From: Siniperca chuatsi
Lineage: Eukaryota; Chordata; Actinopteri; Centrarchiformes; Sinipercidae
Assembly: GCF_020085105.1 (NCBI RefSeq)
Contig: NC_058055.1
Location: 16,501,822-16,565,821, forward strand
DNA length: 64,000 nt
Direction: 5' to 3'
Position 1 is the stretch's first letter, and each line of letters begins with the position of its first letter. The translations under genes were made by a program, and so were the position numbers. Of this stretch, positions 12,892 to 24,000 are shown one piece after another. The notes under the pieces were generated by a model. The model did no database searches. It was not told the origin of the DNA and saw only the letters and a list, made by a program, of their open reading frames with translations.

Positions 12892-13667
12892 GAGGCACAC
12901 AATAGGTACAAGCAAAAATGTGTCACATTCTTTTAACTTTTGAGTCTCTGGTGATCCCATTAAAAGGGAACAAGAAAGATCAGAGTGAATTAAGATGCTC
13001 TTTCGAAGTCAATGGCCTCAGATATGCAATAACTTCATGATCTTTGCTCTTTCTAATCATAACTTTAACAAGCTGACATTTAGTCAGGTATGAATCCAGT
13101 TAGATTGTTGTCACGTATAAGATGTGGAACCAGAGGGAGGGGAAAAAAAACGTACCTAATGTCTGTTCTTCAGAGCCTAAAAGCATCACCGGCTGCTTCA
13201 AGCGATTCCTTCACAAGCTGCAAACTTTCACAGCACGTTCAAGACTATCAAACTGAGGAAGTTATTGAGATAATTTATGCAAAATAATGTTTATAACTGA
13301 CTAAAATTCATGGAAATGCATGTTAGTTTGTTTGTTTGGCTTCAGCAGGTTAAAATATTAATGTATTACTGCAAACTGAATTGGATTAATAAGGGAAACG
13401 TTAAGGTTCTTAGGTCAGTCAATTTATAAAAAAGCCTGAGTGGTCCTCCTGACACACATTTGACTCTAAGGGTATATGTACAGGGCATTCAGCACCGCCA
13501 AGAAAAATCACATCCGAAAACTGAATAGATAATAGTACGGATATTTTTTTACACTGATAATTACGAAACTACAAGGACATATATCTAAATTAGGGGACGT
13601 TAAGGCGAAACTGGAGGTGTTGCTAAACCTACAATTTAAGGGTCTTGGTGCAGTTCCCCCCAAATCA

Positions 13668-13680
13668 CCACTAGATGGCG
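13668..13680 (+). promoter_or_regulatory. Candidate CTCF site
   Basis: CCACTAGATGGCG fits the core CTCF consensus CCASYAGRKGGCR at every position. It lies about 2.1 kb upstream of the trarg1-like start codon. A 13-base match alone is weak evidence of occupancy. Confidence 0.35.
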
Positions 13681-14249
13681 TGATAATCTCTGCAAAACAG
13701 GTTGAAACAAAGCAGAGCGCCTGTTGAGGGAAATAAAGTCAGATTATTGCCACCTAATGTCGATGAACGTGGTATCAAATATGTGATGTGGGGAATTCTC
13801 CGTTGACTGGAATTTAGTCATGAATGAGACGTTGCGTATGTCTAAGTAAATCCAGGATTAGATAAGACTTTATTGATTGAAATTCAGGCGTTGCAGCAGC
13901 ACGATATAGTATAATATATAATACATTTTGTATTTGGTGTGCAAAGGATATAGTGTGTTATGCTGTGAAAGTAAAAGAAGGGATAAACCAAGTTTCCTGA
14001 TTCATCCAGTGAGACAGAGCGTGTACGAGGTCTTCGCTGTGTCTCCATCCACCTGTTATTTAATTAACTTGCAGCCCACTTTTATTATAATACGAACCGT
14101 TATTTGATCATCCGGCAACAATCAGAAAAAAACAGGTTCACAAATTGTTTTAGGGAATTATTCTACAGATTAACATTCATCATGTAGTTGATAAGCAGTG
14201 CTTTACGGACAACTAAACCGTCATGTTGAAATGTCTCCGATGGGCTGTG

Positions 14250-15075
14250 GAATAACTATTCAGAATTAAGTAGGCTTACTTAAGTAGTACACAAGTATTA
14301 TCAGCAAAATTAAGTATCAGAAGTTAATGTATTCATTAGGAATTAGTGCTATATTATTATTAGTGGTTAGTGCATTAGTCTGTAGCTATAGGCTATATTG
14401 TAGCTGTTGAGGTGGAGCTAATTTTAACTACTTCATATACTGTTGGGTAGTTAATCTACAACGATGCATCAGATTTTCCAGTGGTAGAATGTAAATAAGT
14501 ATATTTACTCAAGTACTAAAGTACACATTTGAGATAGGCTACTTTTACTTTCCTTGAGTATTTTCTTTTTATGCTACTTTATATTCCTACCTCACTACTT
14601 TTAAGGGAAATATTGTACGTTTCACTCCACTACATTTAGTTACTAGTTGCTTAACAGATTAAGATTGAACAAAACATATGAGTTTATAAAGTGTGATGCT
14701 CTGTTATAAACTATCTAACAGTATACTTTCTTGCATTTTGAGTAGTTTGATACTTTAAGTACATTTTATTGATACATACTTTTATGTAAGTGACATTTTC
14801 AATGAAGGACTTTTACTTTAAATGGAGTATTTTATATTGCAGTACTGCTACTTTTACTTAAGGGATCTGGATACTTCCTCCACCCCTGATATTTTCTCAA
14901 CTGACAATATGTTTTGTATGTAAAATCTTAATCTGCAATAACTAAACCTACCAAATAAATGTAGTGGAGTAAAAAGTATATAATTTCCTCTGAAACGAAG
15001 TGGAGTAGAAGTATAAAGTAGCATAAAATATAAATATAAAGGTACGACTAAAATGTACTCATATAGTTAATTCCC
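14250..15075. mobile_element. Older hAT-like MITE interrupted by a younger one
   Basis: The two ends of this stretch (14250-14478 and 14889-15075) together follow the order of a common fish element. The blocks are TACTTAAGTAGTACACAAGT, GAGGTGGAGCTAATTTTAAC, TGTATGTAAAATCTTAATCT and AATGTAGTGGAGTAAAAAGT. It is split at the middle by the element at 14479-14888. The outer boundaries are approximate. Confidence 0.7.
14479..14888. mobile_element. hAT-type non-autonomous element, 410 bp
   Basis: It starts CAGTGGTAGAA and ends CTTCCTCCACCCCTG, the degenerate inverted termini of the CAGTGGTGGAA fish family. The 8-base flanks are AGATTTTC (14471-14478) and ATATTTTC (14889-14896), a 7/8 match that fits the 8-bp target duplication of hAT transposons. 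There is no transposase. It is inserted in a related older element. Confidence 0.8.
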
Positions 15076-15809
15076 ACCTCGGCTGATGGGTGTTTATAGC
15101 CAGGTATGTGATAAGCCAAATTAACCAGATGAATTATGGTCATGGGTGGAGGCCATTTTTATACACAGGAAAAGCAACATTTAGAAAGTTTTATGCAGCA
15201 CCTTGTATGGCAGAATATGACTTTACAGGAGGACCCGAGTCTGCAGGGCGTGCTTGTGTAGAAAGGCTCGAGATCACAGTGTCCGCCTTACTCTCTCTCG
15301 CTCTCTCACACACCCTGTGCTGCGCCCTATGTGCTGATCCAGCTGATGCCGCCGCGCGTAAATGGAAAGCTTTTACGCACCGCCCGGGTTCACTCCAAAA
15401 GAGGTTTAATTGTTGTTTTTGCATTGTCACACGCCTCGCCTGGTGCATAAGTAGGCCTCAGATACTGGGGATGTGCTGTGGAGATGTAAGGGATGCGGTA
15501 ATACCTCACTACATAACAGAAGGGGTGGGGGGTAAAAGGCAAGGCGTGCGTCCGGACGCTCACCGCCAACTAAACGCAAGAGCGACTCAGACATCAATAA
15601 CATCTCGCTCATCAATAAGAAATTTTGATGGCGTTAGACTGCTTAATTAAATAGGTTGCCTAAGGTATTAGGCTCTCTGAATTTATAATATCTAATCTAA
15701 TGACCCCCAATGGAGAACATCTGAAGGAAGACTCCCCAGCATCTCCATCCACAGGAAAGCGGCTCGGTCAGACAGAGGATAAGACTTGGAGGTTCCTAAC
15801 CTTACAGTG

Positions 15810-16628
15810 ATGGCTATCAACACTGATGCTGCCTTTGAGAAAAACGCCCTCGGCGAGAGGGAAGTTTCCAATCCCACCGACTTCCATGACACGGAGAAGC
15901 TGCTGAGCACCGCGACCACCGAGCCCACCGGGCAGAGCAACATCAAGCCGTCCGACTCCTTCTCCCTCAACATCAGAGGGAGCGTCCGGTCCCTGGACTC
16001 GGACCAGAACGGACACAGATCACCGCTGAAGTCGGGCTCCATCGGGCAGCTGGCGGCCACACCCAAGTCCTTGTCCCGGCTCAGCCTGGGCCCGCTGCCC
16101 TCCCCGGTGCCGCCCGGCCCGGTACCCCCGAATTACCTCTGGCTCGCCGTGCTGTCCTGTTTCTGCCCCGCCGTGCCGCTCAACATATGTGCCTTGTGGT
16201 ATGCAAATGTGGTGAGTGTTACATTTATTTACAGCTTTAATTTTCTTCAAAACAACACAATGTGGATTACAATTATCTGTCTGTGTTTCGCATGCTTGGG
16301 TATATTCTTGTAAGCTTAGTCCTTTCAAACAGGTGTTTTGCTTCTATGTTGCATTTAAATAACTCATTGTTGATCACATCCTTCCCCTTCCTTTCCCCAT
16401 TAGTCGAAGTCTGTTCTCCATACAGGAGATATTGAAGGAGCGAGGAAGTATGGGCGTCTGTCAATGCTGCTCAGCTGTCTGGCAATGCTGCTGGGTGTGG
16501 CTGTCATCATCTTCATAGTGTTTACAATAGGTATGGAAGAAAGACATAAAAAAAAACCTAACACACAAGGCTCAGTGTAACGCTGCGTATGTTAATTTCT
16601 CTTTTCTCTCTCAGAGGCCCAGCAGTGA
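15810..16628 (+). CDS. trarg1: CD225/dispanin-domain membrane protein, trarg1 (tusc5)-like
   Basis: There are three coding exons, 15810-16211, 16404-16530 and 16615-16628 (stop TGA), joined at GTGAGT/TAG and GTATGG/CAG in phases 0 and 1, giving 180 residues. The ATG has G at -3 and +4, and an in-frame TAA at 15780-15782 excludes an upstream start. Residues 1-108 are a hydrophilic Ser/Pro-rich tail ending in PLPSPVPPGPVPP. Residues 109-178 form the CD225 pair of hydrophobic segments: NYLWLAVLSCFCPAVPLNI, with Cys residues suited to palmitoylation, then the conserved loop GDIEGARKYGRLS and a second membrane helix rich in Leu/Val/Ile. Order and spacing match TRARG1, and the tail shares EKLL-like and SLSRLSL-like blocks with it. 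In mammals that protein governs GLUT4 vesicle recycling in adipocytes. PRRT2 and TMEM233 share the domain and are alternatives. The gene converges on gosr1. Confidence 0.75.
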
Positions 16629-17625
16629 ACTGAGGGAGTCTCCTTTGAACTTCATCTGATCTCAAATTTGCACAGAAGAGAGCGAGAGGAGGAAAAATGT
16701 CGTTTTGAAGATGAAAAAGCACAAAATCTAAGTTGAAAACAAGCCGAAGAGACTCTAACAACTTAATGCTTTTTCTGCTATGGACGAGAGAAAGAAAAAG
16801 GAAAGAAGTCGCAGGCCGTTTCTCTTTTTCTGGCAACACTCATGCCCAATAACCCCACAAAAGCTCAGGAACAAAGGAAGGAAAATGACGGCTGCACACA
16901 GTTGTAGTGTCGGATCATCAGACAGGACATTTTGTGGAGAAAGTGTAAACTACTCATAGTCCAAACTAGCGGTGCACTGAAGTCCACACCTGCCTGACAC
17001 ACAGACAAATGCACTACATTTTGCTTATTAAAAACAAACAAACAATTGCATTATTAGATAAGAGGATGTTCTAAAGACTAAAGAAGACGACACATACCAT
17101 CATCATCAAAAATCAAACACAAAATAAGCTTTGTAGGTGATGTGAAGACTCTTGTGGTCAGAGAAAAACAAAAGGCATCAGTGCACCTCTAGTCTGTAAT
17201 GCCGCCACTGCCTGCTCTGTTTCTCTTAGCATTTGCAACCAAGTACGGACTGACTCTTCTTTCTGTTCTATCGGCACGGGACTTTTGTGGCTGTGGGAAG
17301 ATGCATAAACTGATTTCATACAGTGTTGACATCAAGTTTAAAACTCATGTACGTTTATCCCAACAACGCCCTGCTGCTGTTATAGTGTGATATCTTGCTT
17401 TGCGTGCTTCTATGATAAACTGAACAGATTCCTGTTCGGACTGAACTGCCTGGATCTCCGCACCTCATTACGTTTACGATATACTGCAAGATATGAATGG
17501 GGTCGTTCTCCCTGTATGCACTGTTTTTGGCACTCTGATGTTGATGTTTATACATTTATACTGTATGACTGGTTTACTGTGCCATAGTTCTGCATGTCTG
17601 AAATAAACTTGAACGAGCATGACGA
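16629..17625 (+). other. 3' untranslated region and poly(A) signal of the trarg1-like gene
   Basis: After the TGA at 16626 no further coding exon is seen. The first good poly(A) signal is AATAAA at 17602-17607, giving a 3' UTR of about 1 kb. Short open frames in it (for example 17199-17390) have no recognisable content. Confidence 0.6.
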
Positions 17626-18020
17626 ACCTGAAAGTGCGCTCACCACCTTTATTTTATTAGGCACCGCCGATACTATATAAAGTGTGACATCAACAGTAGA
17701 CAATCCCAGTAAAACATTACTTCATACATTTATTAAGAGTTAAAATTACAACAGGATATAAGCAGCAATATATAAATTCCATAGAAATTCCAAGATGTAA
17801 ATGTTATCATAATCCAGAAAATAAATAAACTCTCCAATCTGAGAGTTGAAACCCTTTCACTTTCAATTAAGACTTTATTTAATGTGAAGTATGTTTCTTT
17901 TAAATTAAATCCTTTCTTGACTCTTTAAACTGTAAGGAGAGTAAATTACAACATATGAAAACATTAAAAAAAAAGAATACAATGAATATTTTTTTAATAG
18001 TCAGTCAGTTGACCAGTGCA

Positions 18021-21000
18021 TCAGTGGAAAGTGTAGAGCAACAGGAGTATGGTGCAGACGCCAATCACCCCGCCTAGAATTAAAGAGTCCCGCCTCTTGC
18101 GCAAATTGATTTTCTGGATGAGACTGTTGATGGCGGGGAAACGATCTGAGGGGTGGGGAAGTGTGTTCAAGGAAAAATAATTAAGAAGGGGTTTCCTGCC
18201 TTGCAGTGAGAAAGAGACAGAAAGCAGCAGGGAAAATACATCAGCAGGGCTCCTAAGGCAAGCAGGAAAAAGATGCCTAATGGTGTACTGTCTGCCATAC
18301 CCGCCTTCACTGTAATGGAGGTTGTGTTATTCCGGCTCCTACACAGATTCAACCCAGATACATGTGTGCAAATGTACTGCACGTGCAAAACTGGCATTTT
18401 TATTTTAACACAGACAAAGTAAAGAAGGTCAGGAGAAGAGAAAAAGGAGGACTAATGTAAAATGATTAAAATGATAAAAGGATACTGGCCAGAGTTGTGA
18501 CCCTGGTTTGAATGGACTTCAGCATCCCACGCTGAAATGTGATGTTCTCTTTGGTAGCCATGGCGATGCTGGAGGGAGAGAAACCACAAGGGATTAGTGG
18601 CAGGAAAAGATGCCTATAGGCGTCTTCACAGCATCACATTAAGTTGGTTTTAATGTTTCAGCTGAGGAGCCAAAAAGTAGAGAGGTATGATGGTTTGTTT
18701 TCATAGACCTGAATGTGCTGTGTTTGCTTATGGTGTGTGTGTTTGTGTTGAGTGAGTGAGAGTGAATGGAGCAATAAAGCTTACCTTATTGCATTGTCAA
18801 TAAGACTATCTGAGCTGTGAACATGAAACGGAAAAAGGAGAGAGAAAAAGAGAAAAGTCAGATCAAGTCAACTAAAATACCTTCATTTATAAAGTATTAT
18901 ACAAAGATTTAAAGTGCCTAAAATACTTTAAAAAGTACCATCATTTAAGGAATCTTTTGCTGCCCATCATTCACTCTTAACTTTTGATATAATCTCAAAC
19001 ATACTGTATACATTTTCAACGCTACACAGGGAAACCACACAGCTCTTTGCGTCTATTATCATAAAAGGAGCACTTCCTGTGATTCCTGCGAGACGGGAGA
19101 GAAAGTGCTGGTTAATGGAGGATTTTGGGGATCTGATTGGTCAATTCCAACCCCCATCGTAGCAGAAGCCAATTAATCTCTCTCTATATATATAACTGCT
19201 CTGAACACACAGATGCATAAATGTCAGGATGGAATGTCAGGAACTGATCCCGTGTTATTTGTTTTAGGTGCAAAACAGACACATACTGTAGATGGACGAC
19301 ATTGAGCCTAAACACACACAGACGAGGTTTACATCAGCCGCCATTAGCTGCTGAGATAAGTGACGGACATAAAAAAGAAGCGTTCAGTCCAGAGCTGAGC
19401 AGAGCATATAGTGTGCATCCTGGCGGACTCCACTGGAGACCAAAAATCAATACTGCGCTTTATACTCCCTCCATCTATTCGTCCACCTCTCCCAACATCT
19501 ATCTACTGCTGTCTTCTGCTTTTTCTCTCTACTCTTCATTAGCTGGCAGAGTCCACAGGCGAGGCGGCTTCTTGCTTTTGTTTATGTTCTTTCTTTTTTC
19601 TTTCTTTACTTAGTTACTGTCATTCTATGTGAAACTACTTTCCTACATATAAAACTTCACAAAGCAGTCTGATCACCGGTTTGTATGGGCCTGCTTGGCT
19701 TGATGGTGACATTATTGCAACAGTTCAAAGTTCAAAGCTTTAAAAGTCAAAATAAGTTTCATGTGCTACAGATGTCTACCTGTCTGTGGATGACAGTGGT
19801 CTGGATTGAGAGCACACTGGTTGCACACTATTAAGTCTCTTTGTTTGTTTTTTCTTTCACTTACAAATACAGTAAGTGAGGCAGAAACACAATTGGCAGT
19901 TTTCTGTGCAGCTGGCTTTGAAAACAGCATGAGATGTAAGCAGGACCTGCAGTCACATGCATGGTTAAAAGCAGAGCGGTATTGAATGTTTGAAATGTGT
20001 TTGTGTTTGTGTCTAACAACAATTGCATTTGGTGGCGGCACGTTTTAAGAGACACTGTGCCACAGAAGGATCCATTTAAAGGAAACACTTCTGGTTTGTT
20101 GAGGCTGAGAGGCTGAACAACAGTTAGTTACAGTAAGGGTTATTTACAGTTAGTCATAGAGCTAATGGTTCACTGTCTGCCACAACACAAATACCACATA
20201 GCCACACGAATAATTACAAAACTCATAACACTCAAATAATTGTACACACAAATTCCTTCATTTTAAACAGAAATGGTGAGTCTGGCCACCAACAACAGAA
20301 AATACCACTAATAGAAGCTCTTCAGAATATGATAGCAATAAATGGCTATTCCTACCAAACTGCCAGTGACAAAAGTAAGAAAATACAACTTTTTTTGTGT
20401 GGAAACAAATTCATAACATTCAAATCACAGAACTAAATCTCAGCATGTTGCAAACAATCATCAGTTTTCCAAGAAACTGCTAAACTTCTGGCAGAGCTAC
20501 AAAAAGAAGGTTTTAGTATTTCGGTAAATGTGCTGATGTAATTCTGTTAAACAAACACTCCCCCCATTCTCTGGAAATAAGGGGTTCAACAATTCAACAA
20601 TTTCCATCCAGATGAATAAAGTACTATCTTATCTTATCCTTTGTTTCCCAAATCCCAAGATGACTCCTCAAATGTCTTGTTTTGTCCACAACCCAAAGAT
20701 GTTAAATTTACTGTCATATAGGAGTAAAGAAACCTGATAATGTTCACATTTAAGAAACTGGAATCAGCAAATTTAGTCTTTTTTGTCTTCTCAAACAGAT
20801 TAATCGATTATCAAAATAGTTGCCGATTAATTTAACAGTTGACAACTAATTGATTAATCTTGCAGCTCTAGCTGTCTGGCTGTCCGTTCGAGGATGCATT
20901 GGACGAAGGACCAACTACACTGTGACAGGTGGGTTATCTTTCTCATATGGCTGGGAACATAGATTCATTACTTATCAACTGAATCTCTCATGTTTGAGGT

Positions 21001-24000
21001 ATTTCAACAGGACAAATTGCAAACAGTGGCAATGTCAGTAATGCTAGTGCTGATAAGAACAAGCTTTACATTAGCTCAGGTGAGATCGAAGATCACAGAT
21101 TTACTGGTCACATAAATCTTGCCCTCCCATCTTTTGCCACCTGTTTTTCTCTCTTAGGAAAATCACTCAGCTAAAATGATGTCTTATAATAGAAATGTAT
21201 TATGACACAATAGTAATAAATGTTAAATTAATACTTTGAAATCAGCAAAAATCATCGTGATTCATCGTCTTTTGCTGAAACAAAACACCTGTTGACCATA
21301 CTAAAAGTGGGTGGTATATTTTAGATTCATTACTTATTGACTGCTTTGAATCTCTCATGTTCGAGGTATTTCAATTGCAGCCAAGTCCAACATTGGCAAT
21401 GTCAGTAATATTAGTGCTGATAAGAACTCAGGATAAGTTGGTTCAGGGAACAACATTTACATTAGCTCAGGTGAGATGGAAGATTACAGATTTACTGGTC
21501 ACCTAGGACACAGTATTAAACGTGCGTATAACACATTTGTGTGTTAATATTTTCTGTTAATGCATCAGTTGTTTATAATCAGCATTCTCTCACATCTTTG
21601 TGTCTTTTATTCTGTCTTGCCCTCCCGTCTTTTGCCACCTGTTTTTCTCTCTTAGGAAAATCACTCAGCTAAAAATGATGTCTTATAATAGAAATGTCTT
21701 ATGAAACAATAGTAATAAATGTTAAATTAATATTTTGAAATCAGCAAAGATCATCGTGATTCATCGGCTTAAATATTAATCTCACATATCCTGTTTAGAC
21801 TCTGTGGGGGAAAAAACCTGTTGACCATACTAAAAGTGGGTGGTATATTTTAGATTCATTACTTATTGACTGCTTTGAATCTCTCATGTTCGAGGTGTTT
21901 CAACAGGACAAATTGCAGCCAAGTCCAACATTGGCAACAAAACACCTGTTGACCACACTAAAAGGAAGTTCCTCCTCCTAAACCCTCAAAGACATGAACA
22001 CGCATGTGCAGGATACTTATAAAAGCAGTCTTCTCTCCTCAATTCAACACGGTCACCTCATCGCACAGGAAAAACAACTGAAACCAGTGGTAAGATAAAG
22101 ACTCATGTCTGAGTCAACTGCTGTCTTTTAGATACAACAAGTGTACTATCATATTTTTTTATTTTGCATTTTATATTAAGGCTATGACAGACTCTCTTAC
22201 ACTTTGTGCTATACTAAAGTAATCCAAGAGAGAAACAGTGTACAACATTTTGTTTTAACCCATTTTTATGACCATCAGTGTTTTCCATTCCTCTTAGTCA
22301 TTCTCTGCCTGTCTAGATTTCAGCAGGAACAATGTCAGAAATTGGTAACATCAAGGACATTGGCACTTGTGTCAACGCAGGGAATATTGCTTCCAACAAT
22401 TCCTTTGAGGTTAAAGGTAAATCGGAGTGTGACTATTCTTTTCTGTCAGGGTGTCTTGACAGTTTCATTCAATCTCTTTATCTCATGATTACTCTTACAG
22501 AAAGTAGTGGACCCGTTGCTTCTATGGGCAACACCACTAATGTCAAAGTGTCAGCACTCAATACAGGACGGATTGGATCAGGGAACACCTATGAAGGTAA
22601 GTTATTCCTTGTATAATTAGGACGGTATGAACAGTTTATTTCCGATTCATTACTCGTGTTCAGATATCAGCATCTTTATGGTAAACATTTCGGAGTTTCT
22701 GTAGTTGACTTCTTATTCCTTCTCTCATTCGTCATATTTTAGCAGGAAAACTGACAGCTAATGCAAGTGTTGGCAACACAGTCAATGTTTGCGCTGCTAA
22801 TAACCAAGGATCCATTTCTTCAGGGAATCGCCATATCATCGGCTGAGGTAAGAAGTCAGAGATTTAGGGTCCTTTCAAATCTGTAGTTCGGTTCATTTGG
22901 TCGGGTCCAAGGGTAAAAAATTACACATTGTTGCATTTTAGTTCTGGTCAGCTTCATATTCACACTGACTTTTTTTACAAACAAACCAAGAGGAGTATTC
23001 ATGAAATTATACAGACGGTCGGGTAACTCGTTGATTGGACAGTTTTGGCATCATCAGGACCCGCGTGGGGAAATCAAATTCTGGTGACTGACAGCAGTTT
23101 ATGCAGCATTATATGTGATGTGTATATTTATGTTCTTTTTTTGTCACAAAGAGCTCATGATGTAATAATTGATTATAAGCATTATTAGACTGCAAATCGA
23201 CCGCATGTTATGAATAATGACTAACAGGTAGCGACAGGAAGAAAAGGAAGTGTCTTGTACAGTAATGATTCGGGGCTTATTACTGTGGGATCACTGTCAC
23301 ACACTTTTTAATGGACTTCATGAACTGACAAAGTACACGGAGTAGGATACAAGCGCAGCATTTTTAACAGCTTTTGTCCTATTAATCAGGGAAAATAGCC
23401 AAGTTGACGTGCATATGTGTTACCATGGTTACCAAATGATTTGCATAAATATATACATGACTTATACTGATCAATTATGAGATGTCTTTGTATTTTATTC
23501 TTTCTCTCTCTTTTTGTATTTCTCGCTTTTAGGAAATGGCCTTCGAACGGACAACTCCTCTAAACACGATGCACCGTGTCATATAATTCATTCATTAGAT
23601 GAATGTAAAAGACATACAAGTAAAAATAAAGTCCATCTACTATATGATCTCTGTGACTCTCTCTGGTTGTAAATTTACAATTAAAAAAAATAAATTTATG
23701 ACTGACCTGAACTCTGAAGGATATTCAGTGCCTTTAAAATGTTCTTATATTCTTCTTCCAAACATTGTCATGAATTTGTTTTGAATGTTGCTTTGTCTTT
23801 GTCATGTAGTTTTTGTCAGGAAACTGACTGACCAGCAGTTGGGTTACATACATATACATATACATAAGTATAATGTACCTCATAATCCCCCTTCAAGTTA
23901 TTATGCAACTTCTGCAAAAAAGTGGCTGCACCAGATATGATTTAGGTGTGTCATAATAAAGGGGGCAAATACTATGACTGCAGAGGTATGCTGATATGCT

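Noticed and set aside
15090-15650. 186-codon open frame upstream of the trarg1-like gene
   Set aside because: Composition is unlike a protein family, it starts inside repeat-derived sequence, and it lies in a GC-rich region where stops are rarer. It is more likely promoter or 5' UTR sequence.
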